Source: a virus
Virus record (IMG/VR): IMGVR_UViG_3300031669_000089
Coordinates: 1 to 39,918 of that record
Reading direction: 5' to 3' (one strand)
Length of the DNA: 39,918 bases
Below, one piece after another: positions 34,377 through 39,918 of the stretch. Numbering within the stretch: the stretch's first letter is position 1; each line of letters begins with the position of its first letter. A program made the position numbers and the translations under genes. Below the pieces are notes generated by a model. That model was not told where the DNA came from, ran no database searches, and saw only the letters and a list, made by a program, of their open reading frames with translations.

Positions 34377-35865
34377 TGGTTTTCCCCCTCGTGGCCACGA
34401 TCGCGGCGGTCTGCGCGAGCTGCGCGGCGGCTTGGTCCGCCTTCTTCGCGTCGCGGACTTGCGTCTCCGCGTCCGTCTCGGCCTTGTGGTCGTCGAATGT
34501 CTTGTCGTCGCGGATGACCTCGCCCGCCTGTAGCGCTTCGAAAAGCTCCGTCTCGGACAGCGCCCCGGCCTGCCATGCGGACACCGTTGCGGTCAGGTCC
34601 TGGAAGCTCATGGCGACGGGCTGATAGTCGGTGTTGAGCCTGTATGATATTTCGCTCGTCTCATCGCCCGCCCATTTCGCCATAAGCTTGAGCGCGTTTT
34701 CGATGCCCTTGGACACGGCGTTGGCGAGGGAGGCGAGGACGCTGTTCTCCCCTGCGCGATGGATGGCGGCGGTCTCGGCGGTCTCGGCGGCCTTCTTGTC
34801 GGCGGCCAGGATGCGCGCGCCAAGGATGGCCATGTCGTCTTTTTTGTCGGCGAGGGCGGTCTTGAGCGCTTCGAGGCCCGAACCCTGGAACTCGAGGAAC
34901 TTCGCATCGGAGCCCTGCGACATGTGGATTCCCGAGGTTGCGCCGATCTTCACCATCGCGACAGTCTCGCCGGTCTCGGTCACGAAGTCGCCGATAAACA
35001 CGGGGGTCGGCGTCCCGATCCAGAAAAGCCCGTTCTCATAGTCGGCTGAATTATGGTAGTGATGGACGTTGACGCTCGCTATGTCGGACAGCGGGGCCTT
35101 GCTGCATTCGGGGCTGGTGTCGCGCGGGCCGATGAAGACGAAAGGAATGGCCGTCTCAGGCTTGCCCCGGAAGTACGGGACAAAGCGGTCGGTCTCGATC
35201 CATTCGATCTTGCCCGTTGCCGCGTCTTTCTTCTCGCGGAAAAGCACGACCTCGTAAAGCCCCGCCTCGTTTAGCCTGAGCTGTCGGATCTGTTTGACCT
35301 CAATCTGCGTGTAGGGGTCTTTCGGGTCGGGCTCCATCACGCACTCGGACAGGCGCACCTCGGTAAGCACGGTGCGATTGTTGACGCGGCCCGTCGCCCA
35401 GTTGAACACGTCCTCCGCTTCCCAGTACGTCGCATAGGGGCGCATCCCCAGGGCGTCCGCCTGCGCTGCCGTGGTGGGCTGGCCGTCCGTGCGCGGGTAC
35501 TCCACGAGGATGCCGCCATGAGGCGCTTGCAGGGTGCAGTCGACCACGCGGGCAGCGAACTCGTCGAGCGATGTCCCGGCCATGTCGATGTCGTCTTCGT
35601 AGGCTTCGAGGACGGGGGGCAACTTTGCTTGCGGGTCTTTGCGGAAGATCATCCCGAGGAGGCCGTCCCGCGTGCGACTCGTCGCGGGGAAGAACGCGGC
35701 GCGCTGGAGATAGGCTTTGTAGCCCGCTTCGTCCTGGCCGGGCAGGCGCGGTAGATACGTTTCGCCTCCCGCCTTCACTTCGCGCTCGCCCTCGACAACG
35801 TCCTCGTTGCACTCCCATTCTGGGGCGTACTCGTCGTATTCGTGGTGGTGGCTGTCTATGGGCAT
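34369..35865 (-). CDS. portal protein (DUF4055-like), 498 aa
   Basis: YLPRLPGQDEAGYKAYLQRA, FPATSRTRDGLLGMIFRKDP, LDEFAARVVDCTLQAPHGGI, PYATYWEAEDVFNWATGRVN, AIPFVFIGPRDTSPECSKAP and LASVNVHHYHNSADYENGLF-type motifs fit the DUF4055 family, a phage portal group. A long Ala/Glu helix (about residues 380-498) is the portal crown. It follows the large terminase by nine bases. Forms the dodecameric DNA entry ring. Confidence 0.9.
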   Translation of the reverse strand: MPIDSHHHEYDEYAPEWECNEDVVEGEREVKAGGETYLPRLPGQDEAGYKAYLQRAAFFPATSRTRDGLLGMIFRKDPQAKLPPVLEAYEDDIDMAGTSLDEFAARVVDCTLQAPHGGILVEYPRTDGQPTTAAQADALGMRPYATYWEAEDVFNWATGRVNNRTVLTEVRLSECVMEPDPKDPYTQIEVKQIRQLRLNEAGLYEVVLFREKKDAATGKIEWIETDRFVPYFRGKPETAIPFVFIGPRDTSPECSKAPLSDIASVNVHHYHNSADYENGLFWIGTPTPVFIGDFVTETGETVAMVKIGATSGIHMSQGSDAKFLEFQGSGLEALKTALADKKDDMAILGARILAADKKAAETAETAAIHRAGENSVLASLANAVSKGIENALKLMAKWAGDETSEISYRLNTDYQPVAMSFQDLTATVSAWQAGALSETELFEALQAGEVIRDDKTFDDHKAETDAETQVRDAKKADQAAAQLAQTAAIVATRGKTNG

Positions 35866-35874
35866 GGCTGGCTC

Positions 35875-37128
35875 CTAAGCAAAGCTGATAGCGACGCGGC
35901 GGGCGGTCTGCACGCCTATGAGGTCTTCGCAGCCGTAGCGAGCCGCGTCGATTGAGTGGTTGTCCTTGTCGGGGTACTTGCTTATCACGTCGCCCGCCCT
36001 CGAAACCTCAAGGGCGTAATTGACAAACTCTTTCGCGGCGAGTGGGGCGCGGGTCGGATCGATAACGATTTTCTCAAGATCGGCAAGCCACTTCGTCCCG
36101 TTCTCGACGCTACCCTGCCCCTTTGTGGCCCCGACGACACGCAGCCCGAAATCGTTCCGCAGTTCGTCAATGCTCTTGGGCTCCGAAGAATCCGCGCGGG
36201 TATTCTCGCGCCTTTCGTCCTGCCCGAGTTTCGAGGCAAAGATGCGGTTGGAAACACCGATGCCTGAGATCTCGCGGAAAAAGTAGAGCGTGCGCTTCTT
36301 GGCGTCGTAGTGCATTCGCTCGAAAGCGAGCGGGTCCACGGCATAGCCAAAATCAAGGCCCTGCCGTATGCGGTCGAAAGCATTAACCTCGGCGTCAGTG
36401 ATCGCGCGAATCTCAAGATTATTGAACACCTCAAGCCCAGTACCGACTTCCTCGCCGAGGTATTCATGGCGATAGGCGATCTCATTTGTTTTCTGTAGGT
36501 GCTCGGCGTCTTTCAGGAACCGCTCTCCGAGCCAATCGGGACTGACGCTCCTAAAGTCCGAGGTATGCACGATACGGCCCGGCTTCGGGATCTTCGTTTC
36601 CTGATTGACCCATGACCGCGCGGAGCGGGGCGGGTTGTAGGAAAACATGGCGACCCGCTTTCGATTGTCGCCACGGAACAAGGATTGCAGGATGTTGCGA
36701 ATCTCCTCCATTCCGCCGAATTGGTCGATTTCCTCGAACCATGCGTACTTGATATACCCTCGGGCAAGTTTGATGGACTTCATCTTGATCGGGTCATCAG
36801 CACCACGGAAAAGGATCATCTGCCCAGTTGGGGTGTAGATCGCCTGCATGGGCGACACCATGAAGCGGAACAGGTGGTCAATCTCTAACTCATTCGCGGC
36901 CCATTGCATTTGCCCGAATACCGAATCACGAAGCTCATTGTCATAGCGTCGCCCGATCAGGGCATGGGCGTCTTTGTCGCGGAGTAGCCCGAGAAGAATC
37001 TGGATGCTGAAAAAGCTGGACTTCGTGGAGCCGCGTCCACCCTTGCACCATACCTCGTCACCCTCATCGTCCTTCATAGCATTGTGAAGGTCGTAGAATG
37101 ACGGAGCGATGGCTTCGGCGAGTCTCAC
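35875..37128 (-). CDS. terL: terminase large subunit (PBSX/Terminase_3 type), 417 aa
   Basis: Walker A GGRGSTKSS (about residues 31-39), Walker B with YIKYAWFEEIDQF (about 124-136), coupling SYNPP, nuclease Asp in GLDFGYAVDPLAF, and a late DKDNHSIDAARYG acidic site. Length and motif order fit Terminase_3/Terminase_6C packaging motors of headful type. GTG 37128 overlaps the previous stop as GTGA. Confidence 0.96.
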   Translation of the reverse strand: MRLAEAIAPSFYDLHNAMKDDEGDEVWCKGGRGSTKSSFFSIQILLGLLRDKDAHALIGRRYDNELRDSVFGQMQWAANELEIDHLFRFMVSPMQAIYTPTGQMILFRGADDPIKMKSIKLARGYIKYAWFEEIDQFGGMEEIRNILQSLFRGDNRKRVAMFSYNPPRSARSWVNQETKIPKPGRIVHTSDFRSVSPDWLGERFLKDAEHLQKTNEIAYRHEYLGEEVGTGLEVFNNLEIRAITDAEVNAFDRIRQGLDFGYAVDPLAFERMHYDAKKRTLYFFREISGIGVSNRIFASKLGQDERRENTRADSSEPKSIDELRNDFGLRVVGATKGQGSVENGTKWLADLEKIVIDPTRAPLAAKEFVNYALEVSRAGDVISKYPDKDNHSIDAARYGCEDLIGVQTARRVAISFA

Positions 37129-37478
37129 GGCTTGACCTTCGGGATGTCGTCGATAAGTGTGACGGTCCCAGAGTGGTCTATCTGGGACTTGCTCCCCTCA
37201 GTCGCCTCGCGTATCTCCTTCATGAGCGACACCGCGCCCGGCCCGCCGGATATCAGCACTTGCTTAACGACACGATTAACCAGCTTCTCGCCGGTGATCT
37301 TCTCGGCAATCCCGTCGATCTTGATGTCGAACCGCTCGGCCAGAAACGCGGCGTAAATCTGCGACATGAGTTTGCGCTTGCGCTTCGATTCGACTGAGGC
37401 TTTCCCGCCTTCGCGCCCGATTTTCGTTGCTTCTTCTGTGGTTAGCTTGCGGGGGCGAAGGTTTTTTGGATTAGCCAT
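37125..37478 (-). CDS. candidate terminase small subunit, 117 aa
   Basis: Starts at ATG 37478 (MANPKNLRPRKLTTEEATKI). GREGGKASVESKRKRKLMSQ is a basic motif known from small terminase-like or KGG-type phage proteins; the rest is helical (ITGEKLVNRVVKQVLISGG). It stands directly before the large terminase, so it is the best candidate for DNA recognition in packaging. Confidence 0.68.
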   Translation of the reverse strand: MANPKNLRPRKLTTEEATKIGREGGKASVESKRKRKLMSQIYAAFLAERFDIKIDGIAEKITGEKLVNRVVKQVLISGGPGAVSLMKEIREATEGSKSQIDHSGTVTLIDDIPKVKP

Positions 37479-37788
37479 TGCTGGCCTCATTCAGCGCCGG
37501 GGTCGGAATTGAACCGCCTTCTCCAGCCTGGATGGGCGTGAGGTTTTCGGGTTTCCCGCGTCTAGGCTCGATCTCACGCTTGCCTCGCTTCTTCAAGCCG
37601 CCCTGGAAGTCCTCGATGGCGTCCAGGGGCAGCCGGTCAGCGGCAGAGCACGCGATCTTGATCTCAGGAACGTCCATCCCACAACCCCACGCGGCCCAAT
37701 GCAAAGGACCTCCGACTGTAACCTCAGCCTGACGTGCGTCGAGCTTTCCGCGAGCCTGCGGATTGGTGGAAGTGTACTCTCTTTTCAT
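37471..37788 (-). CDS. hypothetical protein, 105 aa
   Basis: ATG 37788 overlaps the Lar-like stop by ATGA. MKREYTSTNPQARGKLDARQ, AACSAADRLPLDAIEDFQGG-type centre (ACSAADRLPLDAIEDFQG), then a basic LKKRGKREIEPRRGKPENL tail. The last 20 residues are Pro/Gly/Ala rich. No family secure. Confidence 0.7.
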   Translation of the reverse strand: MKREYTSTNPQARGKLDARQAEVTVGGPLHWAAWGCGMDVPEIKIACSAADRLPLDAIEDFQGGLKKRGKREIEPRRGKPENLTPIQAGEGGSIPTPALNEASNG

Positions 37789-37961
37789 AATTGCGTCAAG
37801 GATGCGCGCGCGTTCCACGCCTTGAGCGCCAGATCGAGACTTACCCACCATGCCGTTTTGGGCTTCGCCGGGCAATCCTCGTTGATACACTTGATGGTTT
37901 TGCCAGTCCACGTCGGTTGCTCCCCGCAAAACGGACAGGGCAATGCGTCAGTAGCCCTCAT
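37785..37961 (-). CDS. Lar-like zinc-finger protein, 58 aa
   Basis: ATG 37961 overlaps the methyltransferase stop by ATGA. LPCPFCGEQPTW and INEDCPAKPKTAWW, ending in LALKAWNARA, match the Lar/restriction-alleviation type of small phage proteins (LKPCPFCG ... W.N..A...WN.R). In lambdoid phages Lar modifies type I restriction; next to a methyltransferase an anti-restriction role is plausible. Confidence 0.85.
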   Translation of the reverse strand: MRATDALPCPFCGEQPTWTGKTIKCINEDCPAKPKTAWWVSLDLALKAWNARASLTQL

Positions 37962-38905
37962 CCCTCCCATCCTTTCTGCTGGCGGGCTATCTGCCCGAAG
38001 ATCATTTCCGCTATTTGCGGCACGATGGAATTGCCGAGACATTTAAGTCGGTCCACCCGAGCGGATACCCCATGAGCCACTCGACCCACGTTGGGTTCAG
38101 CTGCCCACCAGCTACGGTTTGCAGATTCGGGCCGCCCGTCCCGTGTTCTCCTGCACCGTTTCCGCTCGATTTCGTCGGCGTCGGCCATCGCACTATCGCA
38201 TCCGTCAGCGTCGTCCCCGAATGCCGACCGCTCGCCGTCGAGTAGCCCGCGCTCCCGCTCGCCTTCGCATCGCCTCTGGTTGGCGTCGGGAACATCCTGA
38301 CCTTGTCTTGTAGTGTTATCTGGCGCTTCGTTGCTATCCGGTGTTCCAAGTCCCTTCCCGCGTGCGTCCGGTCGTCCGTCGTTGGCGTAGGCCACAATCC
38401 AGAGCCTTTCCCGTCGGTGGGGCGCTCCGACATCGGAGGCGCGTATATCCTGCCACTCCGCATCGTACCCGAGCGCGGCAAGGCTCCCGAGTACGGAATC
38501 AAGTCCCCGAAAAGCGAGAGCGCCGACGTTTTCCATGATCGCGTATCGGGGTCGAAGCTCGCCAATAATTCGGGCGTACTCGTACCAGAGCCCGGAGCGC
38601 TCCCCCGCCAGCCCAGCGCCTTTACCAGCGACGGAAATATCTTGGCAGGGGAAACCGCCCGCGATGATCCATTCGCCTCGGGGCAGGTCGGCGCCTTTGA
38701 TGGCTCGGATATCTCCGAGCGGGACGGCGTCGGGGAATCGCAGTTGATAGACTCGGATTGCATAGGGGTCAACCTCCGAAAAATAGTGCGCATCGAATCG
38801 CATCCCGGCCCACTCCGCACCGAGGGCAAAGCCGCCGATGCCCGCGAAGAGGTCAAGGAAGTTAATGCTCCTCCCCCTTCGTCTCCACGGGGCGGGCGGA
38901 GTCAT
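37958..38905 (-). CDS. dcm: C5-cytosine DNA methyltransferase, 315 aa
   Basis: Motif I LDLFAGIGGF (about residue 17), motif IV GGFPCQDISVAG with the catalytic Cys (about 83-94), motif VI MENV, motif VIII APHRRERLW, and motifs IX-X ending VDRLKCLGNSIVPQIAEMI. The target-recognition part (about 180-270) is short and rich in Asp/Arg/Gly. No cognate nuclease is visible, so it is probably an orphan that guards phage DNA. ATG 38905 overlaps the previous gene by 44 bases. Confidence 0.95.
   Translation of the reverse strand: MTPPAPWRRRGRSINFLDLFAGIGGFALGAEWAGMRFDAHYFSEVDPYAIRVYQLRFPDAVPLGDIRAIKGADLPRGEWIIAGGFPCQDISVAGKGAGLAGERSGLWYEYARIIGELRPRYAIMENVGALAFRGLDSVLGSLAALGYDAEWQDIRASDVGAPHRRERLWIVAYANDGRPDARGKGLGTPDSNEAPDNTTRQGQDVPDANQRRCEGERERGLLDGERSAFGDDADGCDSAMADADEIERKRCRRTRDGRPESANRSWWAAEPNVGRVAHGVSARVDRLKCLGNSIVPQIAEMIFGQIARQQKGWEG
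38011..38856 (-). CDS. overlapping ORF within the methyltransferase gene, 281 codons
   Basis: In another frame of the same strand an uninterrupted ORF covers almost the whole methyltransferase gene. Its product has RSWKTSALSLFGDLIPYSGA, SGTMRSGRIY, repeated WPTPT/FPTPT and a C-terminal LNPTWVEWLMGYPLGWTDL. I recall similar motif sets (SW+TS, PTPT, LNPxWVEWLMG) in phage proteins annotated beside methyltransferases. The first codon is TTG without a ribosome site, so its expression is uncertain. Confidence 0.35.
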   Translation of the reverse strand: MTSSRASAALPSVRSGPGCDSMRTIFRRLTPMQSESINCDSPTPSRSEISEPSKAPTCPEANGSSRAVSPAKIFPSLVKALGWRGSAPGSGTSTPELLASFDPDTRSWKTSALSLFGDLIPYSGALPRSGTMRSGRIYAPPMSERPTDGKGSGLWPTPTTDDRTHAGRDLEHRIATKRQITLQDKVRMFPTPTRGDAKASGSAGYSTASGRHSGTTLTDAIVRWPTPTKSSGNGAGEHGTGGPNLQTVAGGQLNPTWVEWLMGYPLGWTDLNVSAIPSCRK

Positions 38906-39083
38906 CTACCTGCAAAATAAAAGCGTTGGCACAATCCCGAAACCGTCTGGCATAGGCAAGAGCGTAGGTCGCCGAGGAAATATTTGCATATCGCTTTGCG
39001 CTGCTCTCGATCAAGGTGCGACCGGGATCTCCGGCCCAAGTCGCAAGAAATACCCCCGGTTCAATCTCGACGATGTATTTCAT
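38862..39083 (-). CDS. conserved phage protein, 73 aa
   Basis: MKYIVEIEPGVFLATWAGDP, GRTLIESSAKRYANIS and ALAYARRFRDCANAFI follow a common phage pattern (Y.VEI..GV.LA...GDPGRT) of unknown role. ATG 39083 follows AGGGGGAGAGGG; upstream is a half copy of the late hairpin (GACCGTCGGGAG, 39099-39110). A Gly-Ala-coding frame from the repeat is open into this gene but has no start. Confidence 0.82.
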   Translation of the reverse strand: MKYIVEIEPGVFLATWAGDPGRTLIESSAKRYANISSATYALAYARRFRDCANAFILQVDDSARPVETKGEEH

Positions 39084-39120
39084 GCCCTCTCCCCCTTGCT
39101 CCCGACGGTCTGGCTTGTAA

Positions 39121-39312
39121 TCATATGCTCCGGCTCCGGCTCCATCTCCCGCTCCCGCTCCGGCTCCAGCTCCGGTTCCAGCCCCGGCTCCAGCTCCGGC
39201 TCCAGCCCCATCTCCCGCTCCGGCTCCGGCTCCAGCCCCATCTCCCGCTCCGGCTCCGGCTCCCGCTCCGGCTCCCGCTCAGGCTCCCGATAAGCATCAT
39301 TCCCGCTGTCAT
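39121..39312 (-). CDS. repetitive Ser/Arg/Gly/Trp protein, 63 aa (doubtful)
   Basis: ATG 39312 overlaps the previous stop by ATGA, as in most gene pairs here. After MTAGMMLIGSLSG the sequence is a repeat of S-R-S-G with Trp (SGRWGWSRSRSGRWGWSRS). The same repeat is open in all three frames, so coding is not proved; a true product would be a small RS-type basic protein. Confidence 0.4.
   Translation of the reverse strand: MTAGMMLIGSLSGSRSGSRSRSGRWGWSRSRSGRWGWSRSWSRGWNRSWSRSGSGRWSRSRSI
39127..39290. repeat. hexanucleotide repeat (GGCTCC/CGGAGC variants)
   Basis: About 27 units of six bases, mostly CCGGCT and CCGCTC types on the plus strand, with a larger 48-base repeat (CATCTCCCGCTCCGG...) at 39208 and 39238 regions. 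Frame-preserving for slippage by units. Confidence 0.9.
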
Positions 39313-39566
39313 TTAAGCCTCGTAGGGACTTCCCTGATGATCGTGATGTCCACTACTGCCGCGAGCATTACTACTACGGCCTCGGGATAGGGTTCGACCT
39401 CGCTGTACTCACCCGTGGCGAGCGCCGTCGAGAATCGCCCTGTGTCGGGAATCCAAGCGGCCCTCTCAAGCTTGAGCCATTTCTTTGTCTCCTCGACAAC
39501 GTTGCCGGTATAGTAGTTCGTGACGGTGCGGATCAGTACGTTTTTGCCCTTCATTCCCATGTCCAT
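39309..39566 (-). CDS. conserved phage protein, 85 aa
   Basis: ATG 39566 lies five bases after GGAGGAACTT; the TTG at 39578 is before it. GKNVLIRTVTNYYTGNVVEE, AAWIPDTGRFSTALATGEY and EVEPYPE follow a very common phage family (VLIRTVT.Y.TG ... L..AAWI.DTGRF ... EVEPYP) of unknown role, often near head genes. Confidence 0.88.
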   Translation of the reverse strand: MDMGMKGKNVLIRTVTNYYTGNVVEETKKWLKLERAAWIPDTGRFSTALATGEYSEVEPYPEAVVVMLAAVVDITIIREVPTRLK

Positions 39567-39605
39567 AAGTTCCTCCAATTAGTTGCTATCCACGCCATGC
39601 GTAGA

Positions 39606-39918
39606 CTATTCATGTGTCTCGACGCTCTGGCGGGAGAGGGCGTCCCTGGCTTTGGAAAGATCATCTCGCCGCCTGTCCAGGTCGCGCGTATTGCGCTCGG
39701 TAGTGCCTTCTAGGTATGCGTCACGTTGGATGCAATCGCTGGCCTCATCGATCATGTTTTCAAGCGCATCCCGCAGCGCCTCCACCTCCCCCGCAGTCTG
39801 GCGCGGCTCTATCCCGTAGCCCGTCAGTGTTCGCAGGCGCTTGACCTCAGATGCGAGCACCGCCAGCGCCTCGCCGAACTCTTCGCCCTCCCGCTCCTCT
39901 CCCTCGCCGTACTTGGGA
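39606..39918 (-). CDS. C-terminal part of the junction-spanning protein
   Basis: This frame is open to the right edge and is the continuation of the 1-460 gene; across the joint it reads ...EEREGEEFGEALAVLASEVKRL. The tail is a coiled coil (EVEALRDALENMIDEASD, DRRRDDLSKARDALSRQ) ending at TAG 39606. An ATG at 39860 would give only an 84-residue fragment and is not the start. The last 44 bases duplicate 1-44. Confidence 0.85.
   Translation of the reverse strand, partial: PKYGEGEEREGEEFGEALAVLASEVKRLRTLTGYGIEPRQTAGEVEALRDALENMIDEASDCIQRDAYLEGTTERNTRDLDRRRDDLSKARDALSRQSVETHE
39875..39918. repeat. terminal direct repeat, copy 2
   Basis: Identical to bases 1-44; marks the point where the circular sequence was cut. 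Confidence 0.97.

Noticed and set aside
15111-36000. integrase, excisionase or transposase genes
   Set aside because: No tyrosine or serine recombinase or DDE motif was found in any frame of the window.
38303-38920. plus-strand ORF of 205 aa across the methyltransferase gene
   Set aside because: No ribosome site and no recognisable motif; antisense shadow.

Overview
This window is the complete genome of a tailed double-stranded DNA bacteriophage (Caudoviricetes), about 39.87 kb. The first 44 bases recur exactly as the last 44 (39875-39918). One open reading frame runs through that junction without a break, so the contig is a closed circle cut at an arbitrary point. The virion genes predict a siphovirus: large terminase, a portal resembling DUF4055, an SPP1 gp7/Mu F-like minor head protein, scaffold, P22-type coat protein, tail tube, frameshifted tail chaperone, tape measure and a J-like tip protein, with no sheath or baseplate. 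DNA is GC-rich (near 60% by eye). Sigma70-like promoters (TTGACA/TATAAT type) show a bacterial host with standard promoter recognition. The host cannot be fixed; the lysin-like protein at 15.8-16.3 kb faintly recalls a family seen in spirochaetes.

Layout. Nearly everything is transcribed leftward (minus strand). Most genes overlap the next by a 4-base ATGA or GTGA, and this pattern was used to choose starts and to recognise genes of 37-60 codons. Region A (13.6 to 2.3 kb, minus) is the early/accessory and recombination block: a ribbon-helix-helix (RHH) regulator, a KilAC-type antirepressor, many small proteins, VRR-NUC nuclease, a lysozyme-like protein, a DUF4406 protein, a pentapeptide-repeat protein, Erf recombinase, SSB, a nucleotidyltransferase and an HNH-like protein. 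A second RHH gene on the plus strand (7.43 kb) faces the pentapeptide gene across a divergent promoter pair. Region B (2.2 to 0 kb, then 39.9 to 37.5 kb) holds two promoters with an RNA leader, the replication initiator with an iteron cluster inside it, the junction-spanning gene, a cytosine methyltransferase and a Lar-like protein. Region C (37.5 to 15.1 kb, minus) is packaging, head, tail and lysis. Region D (13.8 to 15.0 kb) is a three-gene plus-strand operon with its own promoter and intrinsic terminator.

How it works together (inference). RHH proteins probably control the divergent switch regions at 7.3 and 13.6 kb. Erf plus SSB give recombination-dependent replication; the DUF4373-like initiator probably opens its own intragenic origin. 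Late transcription probably begins at promoters at 2.1-2.2 kb and 32.2 kb. Both produce a structured RNA leader that ends in a terminator-like hairpin, which suggests attenuation/antitermination or small RNAs. No integrase, recombinase or partition system is visible, so integrative lysogeny is not supported, despite the antirepressor.

Most unusual elements: the two similar promoter-leader-terminator cassettes; a recurrent intergenic hairpin (CCGTC-N4/5-GACGG) before at least seven late genes; a roughly 260-nt structured, partly tRNA-like noncoding region at 10.07-10.33 kb; a LamG domain split into two genes by a two-gene cassette flanked by those hairpins; a 281-codon ORF inside the methyltransferase gene in another frame; and a nested spanin-like gene pair.
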